In this document: one piece after another, positions 52,414 to 61,549 of the stretch
Layout: each line of letters begins with the position of its first letter
Numbering within the stretch: position 1 is the first letter of the stretch
Assembly (NCBI GenBank): GCA_029258975.1
Contig: JAPDJS010000007.1
Span: 1-64,000 of the forward strand
Direction of reading: 5' to 3'
Source of the DNA: Thermoplasmatota archaeon
GTDB taxonomy: Archaea; Thermoplasmatota; B47-G6; B47-G6B; 47-G6
Length of the DNA: 64,000 bases
Notes under the pieces: generated by a model
The model's input: only the letters and a program-made list of their open reading frames with translations
Databases searched by the model: none
What the model was told of the DNA's origin: nothing
Made by a program: the position numbers and the translations under genes

Positions 52414-53152
52414 TACCTTCCTCCTCCAGTCTTCTCCTTATGTATTTGACTAGCTCAAGGGCTTCTGGATTATCCCCATGAACACAAATTGTATCGGCTT
52501 CTATTTCGATGTAATCTCCATCAATAGTCTTTACTCTCTTTTCTTCGACAATGCTTAATACACGAGAAACTACTTCCTCTTTATCGTGAATTACAGCACC
52601 AGGGATGCCTCTTGGAACTAAAGTTCCATCCTTATTGTACGCCCGATCTGCAAACGCCTCTCTAGCAACCTTTAATCCTAAATCAGTAGCTATATCAATT
52701 ACTTTAGATCCTGCCAATGTTACAAATATAAGCTCCTTGTCAAAGTCCAGTATACCTTCTAAGACGCCATAAGCTAAATCTTCATCTTTGACTAGGGCAT
52801 TATACAACGCGCCATGAGGTTTTACATGTTGCATCTTCATGCCTTCTGCTCTTAAAAATGCATATAGTGCCCCTATTTGGTAAAGAACATAGTTTCTTGC
52901 TTCATCTCTTGATAACTTTATATACCTTCTTCCAAATCCCATTAAATCTGGATATCCTGGGTGTGCTCCAACCATTACATTATTTTCCTTTGCAATTCTT
53001 ACTGTTTTTCTCATAACCAACGGATCGCCAGCATGGAATCCACACGCGACGTTTGCCGATGTTATGTACTTCATTACCTCTTCGTCTAATCCCAGCTTAT
53101 ATCTTCCAAAACTTTCGCCTAAATCTGAGTTTAAATCTATCTTTAAGACCAT
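52382..53152 (-). CDS. pxpA: 5-oxoprolinase subunit A (PxpA, LamB/YcsF family)
   Basis: 256 residues. Starts [20 protein letters not shown] with '[20 protein letters not shown]', '[15 protein letters not shown]', 'VKPHGALYN', '[18 protein letters not shown]' and '[10 protein letters not shown]', all diagnostic of the LamB/YcsF (PxpA) family. It binds 5-oxoproline and works with PxpBC to hydrolyse it to glutamate, removing a damage product formed spontaneously from glutamine at high temperature. AAGGTGTGATAA precedes ATG. First gene of the unit, divergent from the symporter genes. Confidence 0.95.
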   Translation of the reverse strand: MVLKIDLNSDLGESFGRYKLGLDEEVMKYITSANVACGFHAGDPLVMRKTVRIAKENNVMVGAHPGYPDLMGFGRRYIKLSRDEARNYVLYQIGALYAFLRAEGMKMQHVKPHGALYNALVKDEDLAYGVLEGILDFDKELIFVTLAGSKVIDIATDLGLKVAREAFADRAYNKDGTLVPRGIPGAVIHDKEEVVSRVLSIVEEKRVKTIDGDYIEIEADTICVHGDNPEALELVKYIRRRLEEEGIEVVSMGTFL

Positions 53153-53323
53153 TTATCACACCTTTTTTCAGAGTCACTAATAGAATATATTCTGAGATAT
53201 TTAGTCTTAAAGATTTCCCGATCTTTTCGAAATAATAAAACTTAAAATAATTATTACCAAAAAAAGAAAATGGTAGTCTATGCTAAGGTAATGTGGCCCA
53301 ACCTTCTTTAAGGATGTGATACC

Positions 53324-53539
53324 ATGGCTCGAAAGAAAGGTTTTATAAATGATAGAAACCTAGTGATTCTTACCTTGATTCTCTGGGCCCTAGTTTTCGT
53401 TGTCTATCTCATTAACGTTCCAGATGCGACAGTGATGGGAATGAGCAAACCTTTTGCATATTCGATGTTCTGGTGGGTTATAGTGCTACTTCTGTTTATA
53501 GTCTGGAGCTACTTAGACCTCCAAGGAGGTGAACAGTGA
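53324..53539 (+). CDS. Small two-helix membrane partner of the symporter
   Basis: 71 residues with hydrophobic helices at about 12-27 and 45-62 and short charged ends. Small proteins of this type (DUF3311-like) commonly precede sodium/solute symporters. The last codon and stop overlap the next gene's start (TGATG), so the two are coupled. Upstream the pxpABC genes diverge. Role probably assembly or stabilisation of the symporter. Confidence 0.8.
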   Translation: MARKKGFINDRNLVILTLILWALVFVVYLINVPDATVMGMSKPFAYSMFWWVIVLLLFIVWSYLDLQGGEQ

Positions 53540-55083
53540 TGGAAGCGTGGCAAGTAGTTACAACAATAGTAATATTTTACTCTATTTTAGTGATTGGAAT
53601 CGGATACCTAGCAGGTAGAGTTCTAAAGAGGTCTCTTGAAGACTTCTATGTCCTAGGACGTAAAGGTAGCACTATTGTTACGTTCTTGGCTACTGCTGCT
53701 ACATATCACAGTGCGTTTGCATTCTTGACGAGTGTTGCCGTCTTTGCCGTCGCTGGTATAACATTTTGGATAGCTGCCTCTGCATGGACTGTTCTAGCTG
53801 GAGTATTCATGTATCTCGTTGGGCCTAGAATATATAGGCTAGGTAAGGCCAGAGGACATCTTACTCCAGCAGATATGCTCAGCGACTATTATGACAGCAA
53901 ACTAATTGGCATTATCACGGCCATTGTAATGGCTTTGTTCATTATCGCTTACATCGTTGTCCAGGCTATTGGTCTCGGTATAATTCTTGATGTGGGAAGT
54001 CAAGGTCACATACCCTACGCAATAGGTTCTTTACTACTGATCCTCGTGGCCTCCATATACTTGGCCCTAGGTGGACTTAGAGCAGCTTATTGGACGGATG
54101 TGCTCCAAGGCATTTGGATGTACGTTGGTATCTTCGTAGCAGCCTTCTTAATTGTAGGCAAAATAGTACCCGGCGGATTCTCGGCCCTTATGTCTTCTGT
54201 GAGAGAAATAAACCCAGCACTCCTGACGATGAACTGGTCCAAAGAAAAGACGCTAGGTGCGATCCTTATTTATGGTCCTGGACTCATGTTGCTACAGCAC
54301 CTGTGGATTAAGTATTATATCGCAAAAGATGAGAAAGTTCTCAAGGTCTCTGCTGTAGGAACAGCCATATATCTAAGTACCTACTACATTGCAGCTGCAC
54401 TTATTGGTCTATCAGCTGCTGTAGCCAATGTAAAAGGCGTTGAAGGAGTGCTTGATCCTGGCTTTATTTCAACCCTAAAAGCAACTTATGGTAGTAACGA
54501 TGCCATCGCTGCTGTGATGATTTACAAGCTATTACACCCACTTATAGCAGGATTCCTTCTAGCAGGTGCTGCCGCAGCTGCCATGTCAACCCTAGACTCG
54601 TTCCTTGGATCAACTTCGATGATTCTTGTGAGAGATATCTACCAGAAGCACATCAAGCCAGGAGCTGACGAAAACCACTATGTAATAGTAAGCAGAGTTC
54701 TGATGATTATCTGGGCCTTAATTGGATGGTACTTTGCTATACGCAAGCCTGGACTTATTTTCGACATTGCTTCAATAGCATGTGCTGGAGGTCTACAGTT
54801 CCTACCTCTAGTACTCCAGGCTATAATACCTACAAAGAGGAAGTACATCAACAAGTACGGTGCCATTTCAGGACTTGTTGTTGGTAGCATACTTGCCGCC
54901 CTTCTTGCACCGCAAATCGGAGGAAAAATTGGAATTCCTGCGCTTGAGCACCCTGCAGTAGCAGGCCTTGTAGCAGTAATTATCAACGTAATCATTGCAA
55001 TACTTGTAAGCCTAGTGACTAAACCCTCAGAGAACGAGATTAAAGTAAAAGAGGAGTACGACAAGGTGCTCGCAGAATTATAA
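53539..55083 (+). CDS. Sodium/solute symporter (SSS family)
   Basis: 514 residues with about 13 membrane segments. 'YVLGRKGSTIVTFLATAATY' then HSAFAFL, 'ARGHLTPADMLSDYY', 'GGLRAAYWTDVLQGIWMYVG' and 'AAAAAMSTLDSFLGSTSMIL' followed by VRDIYQK match the SSS family, with sodium-site residues in the last motif (S-T-x-D-S). ATG 53539 lies behind GGAGGTGA. The position opposite pxpABC suggests uptake of 5-oxoproline or a related organic anion, an inference from context. A T-rich terminator follows. Confidence 0.93.
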   Translation: MEAWQVVTTIVIFYSILVIGIGYLAGRVLKRSLEDFYVLGRKGSTIVTFLATAATYHSAFAFLTSVAVFAVAGITFWIAASAWTVLAGVFMYLVGPRIYRLGKARGHLTPADMLSDYYDSKLIGIITAIVMALFIIAYIVVQAIGLGIILDVGSQGHIPYAIGSLLLILVASIYLALGGLRAAYWTDVLQGIWMYVGIFVAAFLIVGKIVPGGFSALMSSVREINPALLTMNWSKEKTLGAILIYGPGLMLLQHLWIKYYIAKDEKVLKVSAVGTAIYLSTYYIAAALIGLSAAVANVKGVEGVLDPGFISTLKATYGSNDAIAAVMIYKLLHPLIAGFLLAGAAAAAMSTLDSFLGSTSMILVRDIYQKHIKPGADENHYVIVSRVLMIIWALIGWYFAIRKPGLIFDIASIACAGGLQFLPLVLQAIIPTKRKYINKYGAISGLVVGSILAALLAPQIGGKIGIPALEHPAVAGLVAVIINVIIAILVSLVTKPSENEIKVKEEYDKVLAEL

Positions 55084-55088
55084 CCCCT

Positions 55089-55107
55089 TCTTTTTACATT
55101 TTTTATT
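55089..55107 (+). terminator. T-rich terminator after the symporter gene
   Basis: Two T-runs (TTCTTTTT and TTTTTTATTT) within 25 bases of the symporter stop, fitting archaeal termination. Confidence 0.5.
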
Positions 55108-55214
55108 TATGCGTTAGCATAGTGGGACGCTTACATGAACATTTAAATTTTATTCTCTCAAGATAGAATAATAGTATAAAGCGTGGTTCTTGTAACCTGT
55201 TCCTCCGGGGTGAG

Positions 55215-56093
55215 ATGTTGGCCATTGAAACGATAACTGGCAGAGGTTCTGGAAAATCTGTGGAAGATGCTATTAAATCTGCCAAGAGAAGAATATACGT
55301 CGTCTCACCTTATATTTCTTCTGAATATGCAAAACTCCTTTTGAGGAAGGCTATAAATGGTGTAGAAGTATTTATTGTCACCCTAAAAGGAAAAAGAGAG
55401 TTTTCAACAGCTTTATTGCTCCTTTACTCAGGTAAAGTGTCAAAAGAGGACGTAGAGAGAGTAGAGAACTATCGTAAAAGATTGATAACAGCAATATATG
55501 CATCCATGGCCATTTATATAGTACTTATTGCTTTAGTAATCGTATCTCTTTTAGTTTTTGAAAACAAATATTGGGTGTATTTGCTATCAACTCCTCTCAT
55601 AGGGCTTGTTTGCTCTGTATTCTTTTATGCGGGACTTGTGGAATATGCCATACTAGCTGCACTAATCCCCATTGTTTTACTGTTCGGTACGATTTATTTT
55701 GATATCTCGAGGCCTGAGCTTTATATCTATACGTTTTTCTGGTTTTTAGTCGCGGCCTTTCCTGCTATAATGCTCCTTCCTCTTTTCAGGGTATCATTTA
55801 CTCGCGCATACCGCGGTATCATTCAAGAATTAGGTCCTCCTAGAAGACTCGTAAATGTGAGGTTTTTTGAGGACTCAAAAACATATGTTCATTCTAAGAT
55901 CTATATCATAGACGATGTAGGATTTTCAGGTTCATTAAACCTCACAATCTCTAGCATAAAAAGGAATGTTGAGACAATAACAATTTACAGAGGTGAAGAT
56001 GTTGAAAAAATTGAGAAAGATTTCTGGAAAATTTGGAATATGCTTAGTGATCCTACTATTAATGTCTTTTTTGATGTCTATTCCAGTTTCTAA
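55215..56093 (+). CDS. Membrane protein with single PLD-like HKD motif
   Basis: 292 residues. The N-terminal part resembles the PLD start ('SVEDAIKSAKRRIYVVSPYI'), and the C-terminal part has the HKD motif HSKIYIID (226-233) followed by GSLN (239-242). Between them, residues 93-190 hold about four membrane helices. PLD enzymes need two HKD motifs, usually in one chain or a dimer; here only one is present and the first half lacks it, so it may act as a dimer or be non-catalytic. GGGGTGAG precedes ATG 55215. Its 3' end overlaps the next gene by 95 bases. Confidence 0.75.
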   Translation: MLAIETITGRGSGKSVEDAIKSAKRRIYVVSPYISSEYAKLLLRKAINGVEVFIVTLKGKREFSTALLLLYSGKVSKEDVERVENYRKRLITAIYASMAIYIVLIALVIVSLLVFENKYWVYLLSTPLIGLVCSVFFYAGLVEYAILAALIPIVLLFGTIYFDISRPELYIYTFFWFLVAAFPAIMLLPLFRVSFTRAYRGIIQELGPPRRLVNVRFFEDSKTYVHSKIYIIDDVGFSGSLNLTISSIKRNVETITIYRGEDVEKIEKDFWKIWNMLSDPTINVFFDVYSSF

Positions 56094-57360
56094 AGGATCT
56101 GACGAGGATCAGATGGCCTACTTAAGAATATCAAGCATTGAGGATATTAACAAACTTAAAAATATGGGATTGGCAGAGGGATCAGGAACTCCAGAAGATC
56201 CATACATAATTGAAAATATATTTTTAACAGCTATTGGTACTCAAGGAATATTCATTGATAAAACCAATTTTCCAATTATCTTAAGAAATATTGTTGTTAT
56301 AGGCGCAGACGTGGGTCATGGACTTAATATTCCGAAAGATAAAATACTATACGGCGGAATTATAATATACGCTGCTGAGAACGTAATTTTAGAAAACGTG
56401 ACCATTTTTGGCAATTACATCGGAATTAACGTCTATAATTCTCAGAACATAGTCATAAAGGACAGTCTCGTTTCTTCATGTTTTAAGGGAATCGAAATAT
56501 CCCACGCAACGCAAGTTACACTCGAGGATCTTAAACTATTTTTCAACACCAAAGGAGTATTTGTTGACAACTCAAATGATGTGTCTATAAAAAGTAGTAT
56601 CGTCGTAAACTCGTTCCAGTATGGTGTTCAAATCACAGGATCCAAAAATATGGAAATCTCGGATAACACCATAGGTTTTGCTGTAACAGGCATTTCTATA
56701 GAGAATACTGCTAACATCATAGTTACAGGAAATGTAGTCTTTGACAATTCCCTTGGGTTATTCCTCTCCAAGGGCTCATCCGGCGTAGATGTTTCTCGAA
56801 ATATTTTCTATAACAATAAAGGATTTGGAGTTTCTATAATGCCAGGGACTGAAGACATCACTGTTGTTCAAAATTCGTTCTTCTATAACAGAGAGACAAA
56901 AGATTATTACGAGGTCAATGTTTCTCAAGCTCAAGATGTGGGCGGTACGGCCATATGGAATACTTCGGAATTTGGCAATTATTGGCATGATTGGGCAGGA
57001 ACCTCGGTAGATTACAACAACGATGAGATACTAGACGCCGCATATCCTATTTTTACCCTTCCTGGTACAGAAAATCCTCCTATGGACTGGAAACCCCTTA
57101 CTAAGCCTCCAGTAATAGTTAATATGAGCCTTGTTTATCAAATAGTTCGCGACTATGTTTATGGAGATATTCTTACAAACATTAGTTCAAAAATCTCTCA
57201 AGGAAGTAGTCTTCCAAGTACCATGTCAAACAGCCTAGAGGACACTCTAATTTCTAAGTCCCTTAGGCCTATAATTTGGGGGGCTAGCCTGGTAGGTCTC
57301 GGATCCTCTTTGGCTTTCATTGCTATGGCATTGTTAATAAGAAAAAGATTCAAAAGGTAG
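55999..57360 (+). CDS. Secreted parallel beta-helix protein, second copy
   Basis: 453 residues. Signal peptide (about 1-33, 'FGICLVILLLMSFLMSIPVS'), 'GSGTPEDPYIIENIFL' and many PbH1 repeats, 'NYWHDWAGTSVDYNNDEILD' near the end of the repeats, then a stalk and a C-terminal membrane helix (about 425-447). It is the same architecture as the protein at 40338-42095. GAGGTGA lies just before ATG 55999. The signal peptide is encoded inside the end of the PLD-like gene. Confidence 0.82.
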   Translation: MLKKLRKISGKFGICLVILLLMSFLMSIPVSKGSDEDQMAYLRISSIEDINKLKNMGLAEGSGTPEDPYIIENIFLTAIGTQGIFIDKTNFPIILRNIVVIGADVGHGLNIPKDKILYGGIIIYAAENVILENVTIFGNYIGINVYNSQNIVIKDSLVSSCFKGIEISHATQVTLEDLKLFFNTKGVFVDNSNDVSIKSSIVVNSFQYGVQITGSKNMEISDNTIGFAVTGISIENTANIIVTGNVVFDNSLGLFLSKGSSGVDVSRNIFYNNKGFGVSIMPGTEDITVVQNSFFYNRETKDYYEVNVSQAQDVGGTAIWNTSEFGNYWHDWAGTSVDYNNDEILDAAYPIFTLPGTENPPMDWKPLTKPPVIVNMSLVYQIVRDYVYGDILTNISSKISQGSSLPSTMSNSLEDTLISKSLRPIIWGASLVGLGSSLAFIAMALLIRKRFKR

Positions 57361-57388
57361 CAGAAGCTTCTGATAGCTCGGTGAGAGA

Positions 57389-58003
57389 ATGCAAGATAAG
57401 TTAGAAGCGATGAAGAAACTTAAAAAGGCCTTAGAAGAAGGCAAAGTCGATGGTGACATCATTGACCTTCTTCTCCTTATTAATTCTATAAAGGGTGTTC
57501 ACACAACAAGTAGCTGTTCAGGCAGAGTAGGAATTATGGAGACTCCAGAATTTGGTGCAAAACCTCTTTCCAGATGGCTCATCAAGAAACATGAACCTAT
57601 AAGCCTAAGTGAAGTGAAAGAGGCTCTAGAAGACAGTAAAGAAGGTATAATAATATTCAAAGTTCAACCTCCAATCTTTCATATAGTATGTGAAAATCTT
57701 GAAATCGCCAAACGTGTTCACCAACTAGGCCTAGAATCTGGATTTAAATATACTAGCTTTAGAGCATTGAGTTATTCGGGAAGAATTTTAGTCGAAATAA
57801 ATAGCACTGAAAACATTTCTGCGCCTATTGGTAAAGACGGTAAAATACTTGTAGACGATTCTTTTCTTGAGTTCTTAGTAGAAATGGGAAATCGTGTTTT
57901 ACTAAGAGGAAAAGCAAAAATTGATCGCCTCAAAGAGTCTTTCTATAAACTAAAAGAAGTATTGGGTAATGACCCTAACTGGAGCGTGTATGAGCTTTCG
58001 TAG
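57389..58003 (+). CDS. taw3: tRNA wyosine methyltransferase Taw3
   Basis: 204 residues. 'LLLINSIKGVHTTSSCSGRV' with the SSCSGR motif, 'FGAKPLSRWLIK', 'HIVCENLEIAKRVHQLGLES' and 'GFKYTSFRA' are the Taw3/TYW3 signature. It N4-methylates the wyosine intermediate at tRNA-Phe position 37. The partner Taw2 is 13 kb upstream. GGTGAGAGA precedes ATG. Followed by an intergenic stretch and a possible antisense small ORF. Confidence 0.93.
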   Translation: MQDKLEAMKKLKKALEEGKVDGDIIDLLLLINSIKGVHTTSSCSGRVGIMETPEFGAKPLSRWLIKKHEPISLSEVKEALEDSKEGIIIFKVQPPIFHIVCENLEIAKRVHQLGLESGFKYTSFRALSYSGRILVEINSTENISAPIGKDGKILVDDSFLEFLVEMGNRVLLRGKAKIDRLKESFYKLKEVLGNDPNWSVYELS

Positions 58004-58082
58004 CATCTTTTATTGCATCTACAAGAGCTATTGCTTCGTCAAACCGCATACCTAAGATTTTATCATATTCTATTACCTTCAT
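57975..58082 (-). CDS. Possible 35-residue small protein
   Basis: ATG 58082 to TAG 57975, start MKVIEYDKILGMRFDEAIAL, with a GGTGACAG site 6-7 bases before the ATG and a strong minus-strand TATA (TTTATAAATA, around 58128-58138) about 45 bases upstream. The sequence alternates hydrophobic and acidic residues like a real helical protein. It overlaps the end of taw3 by about 29 bases. An in-frame ATG at 58094 would add four residues. No homologue recognised. Confidence 0.4.
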   Translation of the reverse strand: MKVIEYDKILGMRFDEAIALVDAIKDATKAHTRSS

Positions 58083-58245
58083 AACTGTCACCATGGTACA
58101 ATATTTCATGTAACATAAAATGTTCTCTATTTATAAATGTGTCCCTAGGCATGTGAAGTGTAAATATTTTATTTACTTCAAACACGTTAGTTAAAATTGC
58201 CCTAGATGACAAATGTTAGCAACACTTTTAGGCCAAGGTGGTAAC

Positions 58246-58821
58246 ATGGGTAAAGATGTTATAGAAATAAGGTGGCATGGAAGAGGAGGTCAAGGAGTCG
58301 TTACAGCAGGACGCCTTACCGCAGAGATTGCTCTTCAGGCAGGCTACTACGTGCAATCATTCCCTGAATTCGGTCCTGAGAGATCCGGTGCGCCAGTAAA
58401 GGCATATAATAGAATTTCAAAAAACCCCATAAGAAAGCACTACCAAATAACCGAGCCAGACTATGTTATTGTTTTAGATCCCACACTGCTAGGAAACCCC
58501 GATCTTAAAAGTGGGCTTAAGCCAGAATCTAAGGTAATAATTAACGCATCAGAGGATCTATACGACAAGATAAAAGAGTTCTTTGGCGAGCATGAGATAT
58601 ATGCCGTAGATGCCACAAAAATATCTCTCGACATTTTTGGAAGAAATATTCCAAACACCCCGATGGTTGCTGCGTTCTTCAAGATATCTGGTCTCGTAAA
58701 TGACGAAAACATGTACAAGATTACGCTAGAATGGTTTGAAGAAAGACTCGGAAAAGATCTTGCGGAAAAGAATGTAGAGGTAGCTAAAAGAGCCTGGAGC
58801 GAGGTGAAAAAACTTGAGTGA
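58246..58821 (+). CDS. porG: 2-oxoacid:ferredoxin oxidoreductase subunit gamma (PorG)
   Basis: 191 residues from ATG 58246, which has AAGGTGG upstream; an ORF start at 58213 is less likely. 'IRWHGRGGQGVVTAGRLTAE' and 'QSFPEFGPERSGAPVKAYNR' identify the gamma subunit. First gene of porGDAB. It forms part of the catalytic core that oxidises pyruvate (or another 2-oxoacid) to acetyl-CoA with ferredoxin reduction. Its last codons overlap porD. Confidence 0.95.
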   Translation: MGKDVIEIRWHGRGGQGVVTAGRLTAEIALQAGYYVQSFPEFGPERSGAPVKAYNRISKNPIRKHYQITEPDYVIVLDPTLLGNPDLKSGLKPESKVIINASEDLYDKIKEFFGEHEIYAVDATKISLDIFGRNIPNTPMVAAFFKISGLVNDENMYKITLEWFEERLGKDLAEKNVEVAKRAWSEVKKLE

Positions 58822-59119
58822 AATTAGTGAGAGAAAACTTCTTGGAACCTGGAAAGAGATGCCTTTTGCTGCTATACTGCCCGGAGGTACTGCTATCGAA
58901 TATAAAACTGGTACTTGGAGAACATTTAAGCCAGTGATAGATAAAAATAAGTGTATAAATTGTCTCCTTTGTTGGGTTTATTGTCCAGACGCTTCCGTGA
59001 TCGTCGAAAACGGAGAGGTCAAAGGCTTTGATTATGAGCACTGTAAGGGTTGTGGAATTTGTGCTTCAGAGTGCCCCGTACAAGCCATAAAGATGGTACC
59101 AGAACATGGTGGTGAGTAA
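58814..59119 (+). CDS. porD: Oxidoreductase subunit delta, ferredoxin-like (PorD)
   Basis: 101 residues from TTG 58814 behind GAGGTG. Two 4Fe-4S motifs, CINCLLCWVYCP and CKGCGICASECP, make it a two-cluster ferredoxin. The N-terminal part ('WKEMPFAAILPGGTAIEYKT', then 'TWRTFKPVID') is typical of PorD. It passes electrons from the catalytic subunits to ferredoxin. Middle of the por operon. Confidence 0.95.
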   Translation: MSEISERKLLGTWKEMPFAAILPGGTAIEYKTGTWRTFKPVIDKNKCINCLLCWVYCPDASVIVENGEVKGFDYEHCKGCGICASECPVQAIKMVPEHGGE

Positions 59120-59121
59120 TT

Positions 59122-60315
59122 ATGGTCAAGGTAGCACTTACAGGTGGGGATGCTGTAGCTCTTGCTATGAAGCAGATCAACCCTGATGTCGTTGCTGCAT
59201 ATCCAATAACTCCTCAGACTGTCATAATGGAAAAATTCTCTGAATACGTGGCAAATGGTGATGTTGATACAGAACTTATAACCGTAGAGTCTGAGCATAG
59301 TGCTCTTTCAGCTTGTGTTGGTGCATCCATAGCTGGAGCAAGAGTAATGACTGCCACAGCTTCCCAGGGTTTGGCGTTAATGTGGGAAATCCTATACATT
59401 GCTGCTTCTCTTAGACTTCCAATAGTAATGCCCGTAGTAACAAGAGCATTAAGTGCGCCCATTAACATCCATTGTGATCACTCGGACATTATGGGCGCAA
59501 GAGATTCTGGGTGGATAATACTCTTCTCAAAGAATGTTCAAGAAGCTTATGACAATACTATCCAAGCAATTCGCATCGCAGAGCATTCTGATGCACTTCT
59601 TCCCGTTATGGTAGGCCTTGATGGATTTATTACGAGCCATGCTATGGAGACTCTAGAAATTCTGGATGACTCTACTGTTAAGAGCTTTATTGGTGAGAGG
59701 AGAGTTCCTAAAGTCTCACTATTATTCACAGAGGATCCTATCACAGTAGGTCCGCTAGCACTCCCAGATTCGTATTTTGAATTCAAGAGACAGCAAGTCG
59801 AGGCTATGAAAAACGCTATCAAAGTCATTGAAGATGTTGGAAAAGAATATGCTAAGCTTTCAGGTAGAGAATACGGATTCTTCGATTCCTACAAAATCGA
59901 TGATGCAGACTATGTCTTAATAAGTGCAGGCTCTACGGCAGAGAGCATTATGGAAACTGTAGATGAGCTCCGTGCAGAAGGTAAAAAGGTAGGATCAATA
60001 GGGATACGTGTGTTTAGACCATTCCACGTGGAGCTTATCAGAGAGTTGCTCGCAGGAAAGAAGGCAGTAGCTGTTCTCGACAGATCAATATCATTTGGTG
60101 CATATGGCAGCGGAGCAGGACCAATATATCTAGAAATTAAGGCAGCCATGTATGAATCCGAAGAGAGGCCTAAGATCATAACTAACTACATTTATGGTCT
60201 CGGAGGTCGTGACATAACACCCGAACATGTTAAACATGTAGTTGCCGAGCTAGAGAGGTTTGTTTCAGAAGGTAAAGCCCCAGACGTTGCAGGATATTTA
60301 GGCTTACGCGAGTGA
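59122..60315 (+). CDS. porA: 2-oxoacid:ferredoxin oxidoreductase subunit alpha (PorA)
   Basis: 397 residues. 'VALTGGDAVALAMKQINPDV', 'VAAYPITPQTVIMEKFSEYV', 'VESEHSALSACVGASIAGAR' and 'SDIMGARDSGWIILFSKNVQ' followed by EAYDN are PorA signatures, with an intact C-terminal domain III. Substrate-binding subunit; pyruvate is the most likely substrate, 2-ketoisovalerate a possibility. Two-base gap after porD. Confidence 0.95.
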   Translation: MVKVALTGGDAVALAMKQINPDVVAAYPITPQTVIMEKFSEYVANGDVDTELITVESEHSALSACVGASIAGARVMTATASQGLALMWEILYIAASLRLPIVMPVVTRALSAPINIHCDHSDIMGARDSGWIILFSKNVQEAYDNTIQAIRIAEHSDALLPVMVGLDGFITSHAMETLEILDDSTVKSFIGERRVPKVSLLFTEDPITVGPLALPDSYFEFKRQQVEAMKNAIKVIEDVGKEYAKLSGREYGFFDSYKIDDADYVLISAGSTAESIMETVDELRAEGKKVGSIGIRVFRPFHVELIRELLAGKKAVAVLDRSISFGAYGSGAGPIYLEIKAAMYESEERPKIITNYIYGLGGRDITPEHVKHVVAELERFVSEGKAPDVAGYLGLRE

Positions 60316-60324
60316 GGTGTTAGG

Positions 60325-61281
60325 ATGGTCAAACCAGTCAATTTGAAGGAAATTAGCTCTCAAAAGGAGCTTCTTAGTCCCGGACACAGACTTTGTGCCG
60401 GATGTGTTGCTGGCACCATTGCTAGACAGGTTCTCCACGCAGCTCAGTTAACAGGATATGACTTCGTAGTTGTTAACGCTACTGGATGTCTTGAGGTTGC
60501 AACCACCATTTATCCATACACATCATGGCGCGTTCCATGGGTTCACAACGCTTTCGAGAACGCCGCTTCAACTGGTAGTGGTGTAGCAGCGGCTATAAAA
60601 GCGCTAAAAAGAAAGGGATTGCTTAAGAAGGATGTAAAAGTCATAATCTTCGGTGGAGACGGCGGAACATACGATATTGGATTCCAAGCACTTTCGGGAG
60701 CTATTGAAAGAGGTCATGACTTTCTATACATATGTTACAACAACGAAGCCTACATGAACACCGGTATTCAACGTTCTGGAGCAACCCCTCTTGGAGCGTG
60801 GACTACTACTAGTCCTGTAGGAAGTGTCAAACCAGGAAAAACCGAGCATAGAAAGGATTTACCGCTTATAGTAGCAGCTCATGGTGGGGCATACACAGCC
60901 ACTGCAAATCCAGCATTCTTCGTAGATCTCATGACGAAAGTCCAAAAGGGTCTTGAGGTTGAGGGCCCAGCGTATATAGAAATATACTCCGACTGTAACA
61001 GAGGATGGAGACACGACATTAGCATGGGTATTAAGGTGGCGAAGTTAGCCACTGAAACAAAGATTTGGCCCTTATATGAGGTCGAAGGAAAATTCGATAG
61101 CTTCAAGATAAACTACAAGCCTACAAAGCATGTGCCAGTAGAAGAATGGCTAAAGCTACAGGGACGTTTCAAACACTTACTTAAAGAGAAGAACAGATGG
61201 GTAATTGAAGAGCTTCAAAAAGCAGTAGATAAGAACTGGGAAAGACTCCTCAAGTTTGAAGAAACGTTTGGTAAAAAGTAA
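60325..61281 (+). CDS. porB: 2-oxoacid:ferredoxin oxidoreductase subunit beta (PorB)
   Basis: 318 residues. TPP-binding 'FGGDGGTYDIGFQALSGAIE' then 'CYNNEAYMNTG', cluster-type Cys in 'GHRLCAGCVAGTIARQVL', and 'NATGCLEVATTIYPYTSWRV' identify the beta subunit, which binds thiamine diphosphate. It completes the operon porGDAB. GAGGTG precedes ATG. A T-rich region follows the stop. Confidence 0.95.
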   Translation: MVKPVNLKEISSQKELLSPGHRLCAGCVAGTIARQVLHAAQLTGYDFVVVNATGCLEVATTIYPYTSWRVPWVHNAFENAASTGSGVAAAIKALKRKGLLKKDVKVIIFGGDGGTYDIGFQALSGAIERGHDFLYICYNNEAYMNTGIQRSGATPLGAWTTTSPVGSVKPGKTEHRKDLPLIVAAHGGAYTATANPAFFVDLMTKVQKGLEVEGPAYIEIYSDCNRGWRHDISMGIKVAKLATETKIWPLYEVEGKFDSFKINYKPTKHVPVEEWLKLQGRFKHLLKEKNRWVIEELQKAVDKNWERLLKFEETFGKK

Positions 61282-61287
61282 CTTCCC

Positions 61288-61305
61288 TTTTTCCATATTA
61301 TTTTT
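61288..61305 (+). terminator. T-rich terminator after porB
   Basis: TTTTTCC and TTATTTTTG immediately follow the porB stop and precede the gap before the A-type ATPase genes. Confidence 0.4.
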
Positions 61306-61549
61306 GTTCAAATTGCGATTGCTTGTTTTGAATTCACAGTTTTATTTTTGTTAAGTTGGCTCTTAGTTTTTACATTCTTTTTGCAACAAAAATAAAAAGC
61401 TCGGTACGTATAAGTGTAATGCATACGCTCCTAAGTATTCACTAAACGTGTGCTTAATTATACATGATTTCACAGAGCTTGGCACTTTTTACCAAATTTC
61501 ATATAATGAATTTAAGCCAAAAAGAGAGTATGTTGGAGGGTGTGTAAAG

